Shown here one piece after another: positions 48,679-59,521 of a DNA stretch of 64,000 bases. Source of the DNA: Flammulina velutipes (lineage: Eukaryota > Basidiomycota > Agaricomycetes > Agaricales > Physalacriaceae); the NCBI GenBank assembly GCA_011800155.1, contig CM022370.1, forward strand, positions 1,798,001 to 1,862,000, in the 5' to 3' direction. A model generated the notes under the pieces. It saw nothing but the letters and a program-made list of their open reading frames with translations. It searched no databases and had not been told where the DNA came from. The position numbers were made by a program, and so were the translations under genes. Numbering within the stretch: the stretch's first letter is position 1; every line of letters starts with the position of its first letter.

Positions 48679-51112
48679 ATGGACGACGATCTGGTACTCA
48701 ATATTGCAGACGACGATGGTAGCTCTTCAAGAATTGCTGGTAAAAAGGGTGGCAGATGGACGGACAGGTAGCTAATACAACATAGAAAAAGTAAAGTGCT
48801 AACTGTTTTACAGACTGAAGGAAAAAAGATCAGCCAAACGAAAGAGCAGACCTGAAGAGTCTGTACGCGCTGTCGAGCAACCGCCTGCGAAGCGGATACG
48901 CTCAGATCGTCCAAAGGAATCGACGCAGCCAGCTCAGACTTCCCGTCCGCCCGGCCAAATTATATCTTCTCTGTTCTCGTACAATCCAAAACCTGAGCTC
49001 CCTGTCCAACCACCCTCGACGTCCTTCAAATTCCCTTCAAAACCGAGCAATGCGCCCCTCACAGACTCGTCGTCGTTCGAAGGTCTCGGCGTAGACCCTC
49101 TGCTCGTCTCCCATCTCACAAAAAAGATGAGTATCGACAAACCCACCGCCATCCAACGTTCCGTTCTCCCCTCAATTCTAGCCAACCCAGAATCCCTTCG
49201 AGATATCTTTATCCAATCCCAGACCGGTTCCGGAAAAACACTGGCATTCCTAATCCCAATAATACAAGACCTCCTTCCGTTAAGCACCCTCTCCTACATC
49301 GATAGGTCTATAGGCACTCTCGCCATAATAATAGCACCAACCCGTGAACTCGCAAAACAGATATCTGACGTTCTCGAGGCGCTGCTCAAGCTCCGACTAC
49401 GACCAGAGGACGACTCGGCAGAGGATCCAAATGCTGCCCGATTTACGCGTTGGCTGGTCTCTGGTTTACTTACGGGCGGCGCAACACGTACACATGAAAA
49501 GGCGCGCCTACGCAAAGGTCTTCCTATCATCGTATCTACCCCCGGTCGTCTCCTCGACCATCTACAGCACAGCTCATCCTTCAATGTTGGCAAATGTCGC
49601 TGGCTCGTACTTGATGAAGCAGACAGGCTTATGGATCTCGGGTTCGAGGAAACAATCACCGGCATCTTGAAGGGTCTGGATGCGCGCAGGAACCTCGCCA
49701 TTCAGGCAGTAGAGCAGGGCGCTGGCCAGGAAGTTGGTGGATGGGACTGGGAACGGCGGAGACGGACGATCCTTTGTTCCGCTACAATGAAGGAGGATGT
49801 CCAAAAGCTAGCCGGCGTGGCTCTCGAAAATCCTCTCTTGGTCAAAGCTGTCGACACAGATCCATCTGAGCCCCAGAAGTCACCGGATAGCAAGACAGAG
49901 GACGATGGGAAGGAGAACTTTGCACCTCCCGCGCAGCTCTCACAACGGTACATCATCGCGCCATTGAAGCAGCGTCTCGTCGTGTTGGTCGCGCTTTTAC
50001 GTTCACTCATAAATTCCTCGGCTCGCCCCAACCAGGGAACTAAAATCATTGTGTTCTTCAGCTGCACTGATTCTGTTGACTACCACTGGCAACTCTTCGG
50101 ACGTTCGAGGATGAACGAGGACGGTTCCGCGGAGGATAACGAGGACTCTGATGCCGATGACTCTGACTCCGACTTCAAAGAAACTGATGTCGCCGTAGAG
50201 TCGCCGCTGCTCCCTGATACGTCCATATTTCGCCTTCACGGCTCAATGGCCACACCAACCCGATTACAATCTCTTAAACAATTCTCCGTCTCCGGTACAT
50301 CGAAATCGACTATTCTGTTATGTACATCCGTGGCTTCCCGCGGATTGGATCTTCCGTTGGTCAAAGCAGTCGTGCAATACGATCTTCCGACAGAGGGAGG
50401 TGCAGCCGAATACGTTCATCGTGTTGGACGAACGGCTCGAGCTGGAAAAAGTGGAGAAGCCTGGAACATTGTGGCGCCCAGTGAGTCAGAATGGGTCAAA
50501 TGGGTCGAAGGGCAAATGCGCCCTGAGAAGGAAGGTGATCCCGTTCCAAAGTTACAAGCAATGTCACCAGAAAGCATGCTCCAAAAGGGCTTTGGTGGAA
50601 AAGGACATGAGCACGAAGAACGCGCGACGGATGTGCAACTTTCATTTGAGCGATGGGTTCTCCGTAAAAGAGAGGTTAGACTTGAATCATTCTTATTGTG
50701 TCAGTCATCTTGGCTAATGACTTTATAGAATACCAAGCTAGCCCAGCAGGCATTCATTTCACACATGAGGGCTTACGCGACGCATCCATCGGCAGAGAAG
50801 CACATTTTCCACGTTCGGCATCTGCACATAGGCCACTTGGCAAAAGCATTTGCTCTTCGTGATGCTCCCAAAACGATATCGGGTGGGAATCCCAAGAGCA
50901 AGAAGGTACACGATGCACCAAAAGCCAACAAGAACAAGAGGAGTATCCACGACCCGGTTCTCAATCGCAACAAAGATACGGAGGCGCGCATGGAGGCCAT
51001 TGTGCGTTCGCAAGGCCGGTTGACGAAGAATAAGGGTGTAATGGCGAGCCATGGAACGGGAGAGTTCCAAATCGCAAGCGGGTACGACCTGGAGAAGTTG
51101 ATGAACGGTTAG
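48679..51112 (+). CDS. dbp7: DEAD-box RNA helicase Dbp7/DDX31
   Basis: A nucleolar helicase of large-subunit ribosome assembly. Exon 1 ([13 protein letters not shown]) joins a basic N-terminal extension ([14 protein letters not shown]). Core motifs are [94 protein letters not shown] and [16 protein letters not shown]. The acidic insertion between the helicase lobes ([16 protein letters not shown]) and the long spacing after motif Ia are typical of Dbp7. Its C-terminal end after the last intron reads [21 protein letters not shown], also a family block. The stop codon is followed 11 bases later by the inverted repeat. Confidence 0.92.
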
Positions 51113-51123
51113 GGGCGTGTATC

Positions 51124-51473
51124 ATACTATCCTATGCCCGGGTATGGTTTTTCACCCTGATGTGGTTATTTAATTAGTGTAGCCTCAACGAGTGCTGGTA
51201 TCGACTTCGGTCTTTTTGCGAAATCAAAGTACTATTACTGATCTATAACAAGTTCAAATATCTAAGGAAACGGGAGAGACGAAGGTCTTCCAGCGCGCGA
51301 TGAAGGTGATCACGGATTGATGAAGCACCTTTCCAGCTTTATATCTTGGGAACGACACCCGGCAAAAATCTGGGACTCTCAGTATCGATAGAAGATATGT
51401 ATTCAATGGTACTTCATGCATAATCTGAGGGGTCAGACTCAGGATGAGCTATGTAGACACTAAAAGGTGCTCA
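51124..51473 (+). repeat. Perfect inverted repeat, left arm (350 bp)
   Basis: Base by base, this arm is the exact reverse complement of 51771-52120, with no mismatch seen in 350 positions. It starts 11 bases after the dbp7 stop codon, so it lies in that gene's 3' region. The outer end reads ATACTATCC. A TA just outside CTATCC on this side is matched by TA after GGATAG on the other, compatible with a TA target duplication. Confidence 0.9.
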
Positions 51474-51770
51474 GAGAGCCGCTTGGTCACACTGTGTCAC
51501 GAATTGCCGTCTGCGCTAGTGATGCTACTGATGCCGCAATCGGACAGGAAAATCTTCGACACAAGGATCAGCAGAAATGACTATCATTCTGCTATGAGAA
51601 TTAATGGTATGTGTCAAGATAAGTATGAGTAGAAAAAAATGCAACAACAGTAAGATTTTGAATGAAGTCGACGAGTCAATGATAGGGCAAATCACTGACA
51701 TCACACATTATGCCGCGGCGGCTGTTCGCCGGACATCGGCATTTCAGGGTTTGTCACGCAGAGACGCATT
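51474..51770. other. Spacer of the inverted repeat (297 bp)
   Basis: A noncoding spacer between perfect arms. It contains no open frame of note, no transposase remnant and no recognised motif. Inner ends next to the arms (GAGAGCCGC and GACGCATT) do not pair. Confidence 0.6.
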
Positions 51771-52120
51771 TGAGCACCTTTTAGTGTCTACATAGCTCAT
51801 CCTGAGTCTGACCCCTCAGATTATGCATGAAGTACCATTGAATACATATCTTCTATCGATACTGAGAGTCCCAGATTTTTGCCGGGTGTCGTTCCCAAGA
51901 TATAAAGCTGGAAAGGTGCTTCATCAATCCGTGATCACCTTCATCGCGCGCTGGAAGACCTTCGTCTCTCCCGTTTCCTTAGATATTTGAACTTGTTATA
52001 GATCAGTAATAGTACTTTGATTTCGCAAAAAGACCGAAGTCGATACCAGCACTCGTTGAGGCTACACTAATTAAATAACCACATCAGGGTGAAAAACCAT
52101 ACCCGGGCATAGGATAGTAT
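51771..52120 (-). repeat. Perfect inverted repeat, right arm (350 bp)
   Basis: Exact reverse complement of 51124-51473. It ends 123 bases before the first ATG of the C2-domain gene, so it occupies that gene's promoter region. If the whole element is transcribed, it would fold into a 350-bp hairpin. Confidence 0.9.
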
Positions 52121-52243
52121 AGCGTTTGACTGCACCTTGATCGCATCACAGCCACAGCGCTCAATCTAATCATAGGTCGCGGGTATAAGTACTCAGTCGG
52201 AGTCTTTGATGATCTCATTTATTCCTTGCCGAATCCCCTTTGA

Positions 52244-53836
52244 ATGCGTCCCCGTCATCGCAGAAATCCACTCAGCATGTCCAATATCGCAGACCGCATT
52301 GCAAACGCTATACACAGCGCAAAGAACAACGCCCATGATTTCGCCCAGGTTACAAAGTCTCTGGCAGAGGAAAGGCTGTTGGATGTCGGCTATGTCGACC
52401 TCACCATTCAAGTAAGCAGTGTATCAGTGTACGCACCGGGCTGACAATGTACACAGTTCATAGGCGCTTCCGGTATTCCCAAGATGGACGTGGTCGGATC
52501 AGCCGATCCATATTTTGTAGCAAAGATAGACAACCGAATATCTTTTGTGTGCGCATTTCTATACTCCTGCGCCACTTGGACTAACCCCGCCCTAGCTCAA
52601 CCGTACAAACCAATACCATGACTCCAGTCTGGAATGAGATATGGCGGGTCAAACGTGTACCCGTTACCGCAGACCTTCACGTTGAGATATTTGACAAGGA
52701 TGTCGGTGCACCGCACGATGACTACATTGGAAAATTCAAGACAAGTGTTTCTCCTGGTGCTAAGGAAGCAGAAATTGAGGGGCCTTTGTTCCGGAGGGAC
52801 AGAGGGACGTTTTGGTTGAAGGTTGGTCCACTACATAGACTCATACTTGCAACTGACATGTTTGCAGATCGACTCGATACCATCGAAGCGAAGCTCGAAT
52901 CAAGCGTCGTATGTCTTCGCAGGCCCCGTACGGTTTTCGAAGCATTACTCTCCTACCATTGGGCGACTCACTAACCTAGACAAGGCCCGCCTATATTCGA
53001 CATGGAAAAGTTCGTCTCTCAATCCCATCTCCTATTTATTGTTTGTGATTGACCAGACTGCAGTATATCTCATGGGTGTTGATAAAATTTTCGGTGACAA
53101 GTATCAGCACTGGAATAAGGACTACAAGGCCGCTCAGAGCATCTTCCAAGGCCCGACATCTATTGCTGTCCGGTCCACTATCCAAGCAGGACATCGTATG
53201 TTGTACGCCCGCAGTACTTCCAATGGATTTGGCACACTCGACAATGCAGCCGATTTCTTCAAGCTCTTGACAGGTGGCGAAGGGCGCCCAACCACGTTTT
53301 CCTTAACGAACAAACGCGATTCCGGGACGTCCGATTTCTCCAATCGCATTAAGCCAGCAGTGTACACATACATCATATCATCCGAAGACGACTCTTTCCG
53401 GTTCTCAGAAACCGGCGCAGCGTTCTTTGTCGACTTTGCATCCAAGCACGCTCTCCACTCTAGCTGCGCAGAGACCGTCCGCTATAGCGGCGAGTTCCAC
53501 CCACGGCCCGCAGGCGGATGGGACAGCTTCTCCGACGACGTACCGGACGACGACATACAGTGGGAGTTGGTCATTGATAATAACTCTGGCACATACTCGC
53601 CCGATTCTGGGCTGCTTCCGGTGTTGAAGCAGCTTTTAGAGTATAATTTCTCAGGGTTGAAGGTTGTGGCGCTTTCGCATGAGGATGACAGTTTGACGAG
53701 CAGTCGGGAGGCGTGTAGGTCGTATGCGACGAGGTGTCGTGGGATCAACCAGGATGATCTCCAACCTCACGCGGCGGATGGGGAAGTTACGCTTTCTCAC
53801 CAGGCGTCCGTCAAGGCGGTGCGCGGAGGCGAGTGA
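52244..53836 (+). CDS. C2-domain protein of unknown function
   Basis: The N-terminal about 60 residues are helical (MSNIADRIANAIHSAKNN). A C2 domain follows at about residues 50-160: FIGASGIPKMDVVGSADPYFV, TMTPVWNEIWRV, and DLHVEIFDKDVGAPHDDYIG, with the Asp residues of calcium loops. After exon joins, the protein continues through WNKDYKAAQSIF and a C-terminal domain with VYTYIISSEDDSFRFSETG and DIQWELVIDNNSGTYSPDSG. This resembles fungal C2 proteins of unknown function with a C-terminal alpha/beta region, seen in many Agaricomycetes. The membrane-lipid role is inferred from the C2 fold. The in-frame ATG at 52277 is an equally plausible start. Confidence 0.72.
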
Positions 53837-54113
53837 GGAGAAGCAGGAAGTTCTATTTAAGGATTTATCTATGACATGTATGTACGCTGTATCTGGGCCC
53901 ATAATATTCAAAGCCGTCATACTTAGAATGTACGCGGTAAAATTGCGCCACACAATATGTTGCTTCGAATATATTTCCACTATGTGCGCCACCAAGTCTG
54001 CCAGTAAGAGTCTGCAATACAACGTTATTACGATACTACCCAGTAGAAAGGCATAAAGTATAAAGTCAGGGAAATAACTTGTAATAAAATAAGATACGGA
54101 AATAACGCAAAGA

Positions 54114-57100
54114 TCACTGAAAGTACATCTGCAGCACCTCCCCTTGTGAAAACGGCAAATTACAAGAGGGGCACTTCCTCTGGCGCGTTGATATCCTCGC
54201 ATCTATACACTCTTTGCAGAATGCTGCGCGAAAGCGTCAGTAATTGAGCCTAAGTCATAGACAAAAGTACGCACTGTGCAAACATTTGCTCAGGACAATA
54301 CTTCGCATAGACTGCTTGCACGTCGAACACTTCAACACCGCTAGCGTTTCGTCCAGCTGCACTTGAAGGTCCGAAGGTTTTGCAGACTTGTTTGTACCAG
54401 TCGCTGCCTTCAGCTTTGCTGCCAATCGCTCTGCTTGAATTTGTGCTTCCTTCTCCGCTTCCTTCGCCTTGCGAGTGTCCATCTTGAGAGTCTCTAGTTC
54501 CCTACGAAGCTCGGTGGTGGTTGCGTTCAGCTACAGCAAGACGTAAGCGACTTTCAGAAAATAAACCGACGTGCATACCTTCTGCCTACGCTCGATCTCG
54601 ATGCTGAGAAGTGATTCCTTGGCGAGATAATTGTTGTCAGTTTCCTGGAGAGTTTTTTGGATTTCCTCCAATGCCTTCTTGTAGGAGTCCACCTCGCCCT
54701 CGACAGCTGTCTGTGGAAGTACATCAATATACGAGGAATATCAAGACACCAGCAGCGAACTCACCAACATGGATCGCAATTTCGTCTCCGCCTCCACAGA
54801 CTGTTCCAAAACCTTCTGTTGCTTCTCGTATACACGTTGAAGATTTTTCCGTTCAGATTCGATGGCATCCTTCTCGCGCATTGCCTGATAATATTTGTTC
54901 TCTGATTTGGCGCGCTGTATTCGAGATGAGATAGGCTATCTGCGGAAGATGGCGTTGCATACCTCTATAGCACTCTTCGACGCTCGATCCTCTAAGGCTG
55001 CCAAGTCGTAGATTTTGGTCTTGAGTTGATGCTCAAGGCCCTCCCAAGCAGAAGAAATCTTATCAAGTTCCGCATACAAAGACGACTCTGCCTGATTTGG
55101 ATGAGCAAGCCATCTGACAGTGGAGAAAGTAGATACGCACTTCGGCACGTTGAGAAGCTTCTAGTCGTAGTCGTTTGATATCCTCTTCTTTGCGCTGCAG
55201 TTGTTCCACCAATGCCGAAGATTCTGCAGACAACGAGGAAGAACCATAAATCGATTGATACTTGGCCAATTCCGCCTCGATGCTTGTCAATCGTTGCACG
55301 GTCTTTCGATGCTCTTCGAATGCAGATTGTTTCTCGTCATTGTATAAAGAGGTCGCACGACGGTAGGAGTCTAGCTCTTCTTGAGCAATGCTAGATGATA
55401 AGTCAGTAAACTTGTACACCACAGGGAGAGGACAAAACATACGTCAAACGTTGCTTCAAGTCTTCCACGTAGGATACGTCTGTCTCTTTCGTGAAGAAAA
55501 ACTTCATGAGGTCTTCAGCGCCAGCTGCTCCAGCTAGTTCGGCCTTGCACAGCCTAAGACGATCTTGCAGAACGGATATGTACTCCTGCAATGAGGTCAG
55601 GTCGTAGACTGATAGAAGCATTATTTGTTGTACGTACCCCACGGGTGTGAGCCAGTTTCTTGAACTCCTCCAGAGAAGTTAACTTCATGTCTTTTTGACG
55701 CCGTTCATTAAGTTCTGCCTGTTGCTGATCCCTGATCTCTCGCAAACGCGAAATGTCGATGTCCCTCCGTGAAATGCCAAGCTTCAGTTCTTGTATCTGT
55801 TGCGCATGCTCCGCCTGGCAGACATCAATAGACATTCATTGGTAGCCAGGGGAAATGGCATACCGGTAGGCCCGTTTCCAGAGCAATACGTGCTTGAACA
55901 GCCTGATGTGCCGTCTCCTGCACTTGCAAGATCTTAGCTTCGTATTCTTGAATGTTGTGGTTTAAGTGTGATATCTTTTCCAGCATGAACTGATAGTTCG
56001 GATGCCCCTGAATCACGCTGAGAGGAGGATTCTGTATCTGCGGGATGCTTAGATCAGTGCCAATGGGAGGAAACATGATGCACACCCGCTCTTTGAGATC
56101 GCCAAAAGCAACGTTCATCTTTTTCATTTCTTCGTAGGCCTTCTCAAGCTGCACTGTACGCCTTTCTGCCGTGTCTTTCCATTCGTTAAAGCCGTCAGAC
56201 AATCCATTGAGTTGCCCAGTGGTGTGCTACACCAAAATTAAGAAACAATCGTCGAAATTCAGAATTGTGAAATACCAATTGACCAAACCACTCACTGCAG
56301 GAGGGGATGGATTCCTCAATGAATCTCCTTTCGAGTCCTCTTCGGGCTTCAACGCTTCAGACTTTATTGCTAGCGCGTCCGATTGACGGCCATCGGTGGC
56401 GCGTACAGATTTACTCTTCAGACGTTCATAACGATTTTCTGCCGCTGAGAGTTCCTCTTGGTACTTTGTTCTGAGCTCTTCGCTTTCCTGTAATTGGTGG
56501 TGTAGGTTATCAACTTGTGAACGAAGAGCGGCGCACTACTTACAAGTTAGCACCGGTGAATATGTGATTAAGAGGCTCCTTCTCACCTCGGTTCGAGTGG
56601 TTTGGAAATCGAGATAAGCTGGATCGTCGAGTAGGGTACGGTGACCATCTCCAACTTGAAGAAAACGCGAAATAAGGGCCTGTGTCGCATTCTTGCGCTT
56701 GTCCAGCAACGCTCTGAGAGAGTCTGGAGGACCGTGAATGTGGGCGGTGATGTTGAACGCTTCTGGATCTGTGTTGAGCGTAAAGAAAGAAAAACGAGGT
56801 ACTGGAGACACACCTTGTACGCGTTCGTGTGGAGGCAGCAGTTCTTCTGGTTTGGCGAGAGCCTTAATGGCGTCGATAAGCTGAAAGAGATGTCGGTATC
56901 AAGTATGAGTAAGTATGGAGAGGAGACACGTACCTGCGACCAGCAGGCAGAAATTGCGGCGAGTCCGGCTTCACATGTCTGTCTCTTCAATTCGAGCTGT
57001 TCGACGCGGCTCTGACTGCGACTGAGCTCTCTGGAATAATGCTTCATTTTGCGGTAAATGGCCTCTTTGCGAAACAGCTGGAAAGTATGTGTGAGAATGA

Positions 57101-57269
57101 AGCTGGAAGAGTGTGCTGGTACGTCGCATACCTCCAAGTTGTCTTCTTCTGACGGTTCGTCCTCGTTGACACCGTTGGGTAGGGGACTGCCATTAGACGA
57201 CGAGATAATGCGCCTCTTGTTCGTTGGAGGCTCGCTGTCGTCGTCGTGCGAGCGCTTTTTGGACGCCAT
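54114..57269 (-). CDS. bre1: E3 ubiquitin ligase Bre1 (histone H2B)
   Basis: Bre1 monoubiquitinates histone H2B together with Rad6. The N terminus is basic and nuclear (SKKRSHDDDSEPPTNKRRI). LFRKEAIYRKMKHYSRELSRS starts the family's first helical block, followed by many exons of continuous coiled coil. A C-terminal C3HC4 RING closes it: LKCSTCKQSMRSIVLSKCLH joined by an intron to TFCKECIDARISTRQRKCPS, then CNLPF. The end QGEVLQMYFQ is the usual terminus. The ATG at 57269 has no competing upstream start. Start codons of this gene and divergent slu7 are 271 bp apart. Confidence 0.92.
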
Positions 57270-57540
57270 GGACGTTGAGAACGAAGAGAGCCTGAGCCAG
57301 ACAAGTTACGAACTCCGTCGGTCGGCTGATGAATCTTTTGATGGTCGGCTTATCGGCATCTACAGCAAGATAATCCTTTCTTCGCTCAGAAAGCAAGTTA
57401 TTTTAGCTACAGTTATGACTATGAAATGAGTGATAAACTCAGTTTCAATCTTGTATTTCAATGGAAGCTTTTTGAGCCGATTGTCCAAGTTGAACGCATG
57501 GATTACATCATCAACGTTCCTTGACTCTCGTCCACCAAGT

Positions 57541-59451
57541 ATGGCTTCGTCTTCATGCAAGTACTCTTTATTCTTGCATTTATACCTTTCTCAACGCGAC
57601 AACAGCACTTGGAAAGCTATCTCGCGAAGAGTTCCGACGCCAGAAAGACTTGGACGCCGCTCGCAAGGCCGGAACCGCGCCTGCTGCTTTGGATGAAGAT
57701 GGTCGACCTATCAACCCACATATTCCTCGTGCGTGTCAGAAATAACAGCCAATCCAACATAGCAAGCTAACTGTATGCACAGAGTACATTTCACAGGTCC
57801 CATGGTATCTCGATACTGGTGCACCGACACTCAAACATCAACGCCGTCAAGATGACCATCCTCAAGAAACTTCAATTGACACATGGTACGACCGTGGCGC
57901 AAAGGCAGGGCCGGCCGCTAAAAAGTATCGCAAGGGTGCATGCGAGAACTGCGGTGCCATGTCCCACAAGAAACAGGACTGCCTAGAGCGACCACGCAAG
58001 AAGGGCGCCAAATTTACCAACAAGAACATCCAAGCAGACGAGGTCATCCAGGAAGTCGCAGCTGGTTACGCAGCTAAACGCGACCGCTGGAATGGCTACG
58101 ACACCGCCGACCACAAACAGGTCTACGAAGAGTACGCCGCAATAGAGTCTGCCAGGCAGAAGCTGCGAGAGGAGGAGATTGACAACCAGACAACCACAGA
58201 CCTCGCCGCCGTTAGAAAGGTCGCTAAAGCTGGCAAAAAAAATCACGACCCCGACTTTGGATCCAGCGACGAAGAGGACGATGATGAAGACAAATATGCC
58301 GACTCTGCTGATGCCGTGGGCCAAAAGCTGGACGCAAAGACACGTATCACTGTACGAAATCTGCGTATCCGTGAGGATACCGCCAAATATCTCGTCAATC
58401 TCGACCCATCCAGTGCCTACTACGATCCTAAAACACGGTCTATGCGAGATGCCCCCGTCGAGAATGTTCCTGCAGAAGACGTGCGTATACCATTATATCT
58501 GTGTTTCTATATACTTACAGCTCACCAGGCGAAATTTGCTGGCGATAACTTCCTCCGGTTTTCTGGAGATGCTCCGGACGTCCAAGAGCTCCAGCTCTTC
58601 GCATGGCAAGCCGCTGCTCGTGGAAATGATGTTCATCTCAATGCCAACCCTACGCAAGGAGAACTGCTGCATACAGAGTTCAAGAAGCGCAAGGAGGAGT
58701 TGAAGGATACCACAAAAGTTAGCATTTTGGCGAAGTACGGAGGTGAAGAGTATCTGCAGACCGCCCCTCAAGAGCTACGACAAGGCCAGACAGAGAACTA
58801 CGTCGAGTACTCGCGGACAGGCCAGGTTATCAAAGGCCGAGAACGCGCCAAAGCAAGGTCAAAGTATCCCGAAGATGGTAAGCAATCGTTCTGTCCCATT
58901 GTGTTATATCATGCTCATTGGTTTAGTTTACGTCAATAACCATACCTCTGTATGGGGCTCTTGGTACGACGCCGCGTCTAGTACTTGGGGTTACGCATGC
59001 TGTCATTCAAGCATCCACATCTCGTATTGTTCAGGCCAAGCCGGTATAGACGCTACCCAAGCCTCTTCCGCTCAAGCACTTCTAGCAGCGACACCGCACT
59101 CTCCGGAACCAGTAAAAGAGGAAGAAGAGGAAGAACCACGACAGATTAATCAGAACTTCTCCAAGCAGAGAGTGGGCGAAGGGGATGTTCAACTGGACAA
59201 AGCGCGCCTCAGCGACGCCCTGCGTGCTGAGAAGAAACGCAAGAAGGGCGGTCGCGATGACGATGAGAGGTCAGGCAAGAAGTCAAAGGGCGATATAATG
59301 AGTGGCAGTCACGACGTTACAGAGGAGCAACTCGGTGCGCAAGATTCTATCTCTCCTTCCGAATTCTCTGACCATATATGTAGAGGCCTACCGCATGACT
59401 CGGAGGATGACGGACGATCCTATGGCAAACTATGTCGATCAGGAGGACTAA
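57541..59451 (+). CDS. slu7: Pre-mRNA splicing factor Slu7
   Basis: Slu7 acts in the second catalytic step of splicing and in 3' splice-site choice. The first exon is 16 nt (57541-57556), followed by a GC-AG intron (GCAAGT ... ACAG, 57557-57605). The intron is required to reach the family start [20 protein letters not shown]. Then come [16 protein letters not shown], the zinc knuckle [18 protein letters not shown], and KWNGYD-type [32 protein letters not shown] follows, then the second conserved block [15 protein letters not shown] and [21 protein letters not shown] terminal intron gives the end [18 protein letters not shown]. An unspliced frame at the end would lose it. Confidence 0.93.
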
Positions 59452-59521
59452 ATTGCGATGTCCTTAATCGACATCTTCGTGCACGACCTGTGCATGACCT
59501 GACTGTATTTATACGTCTAAC

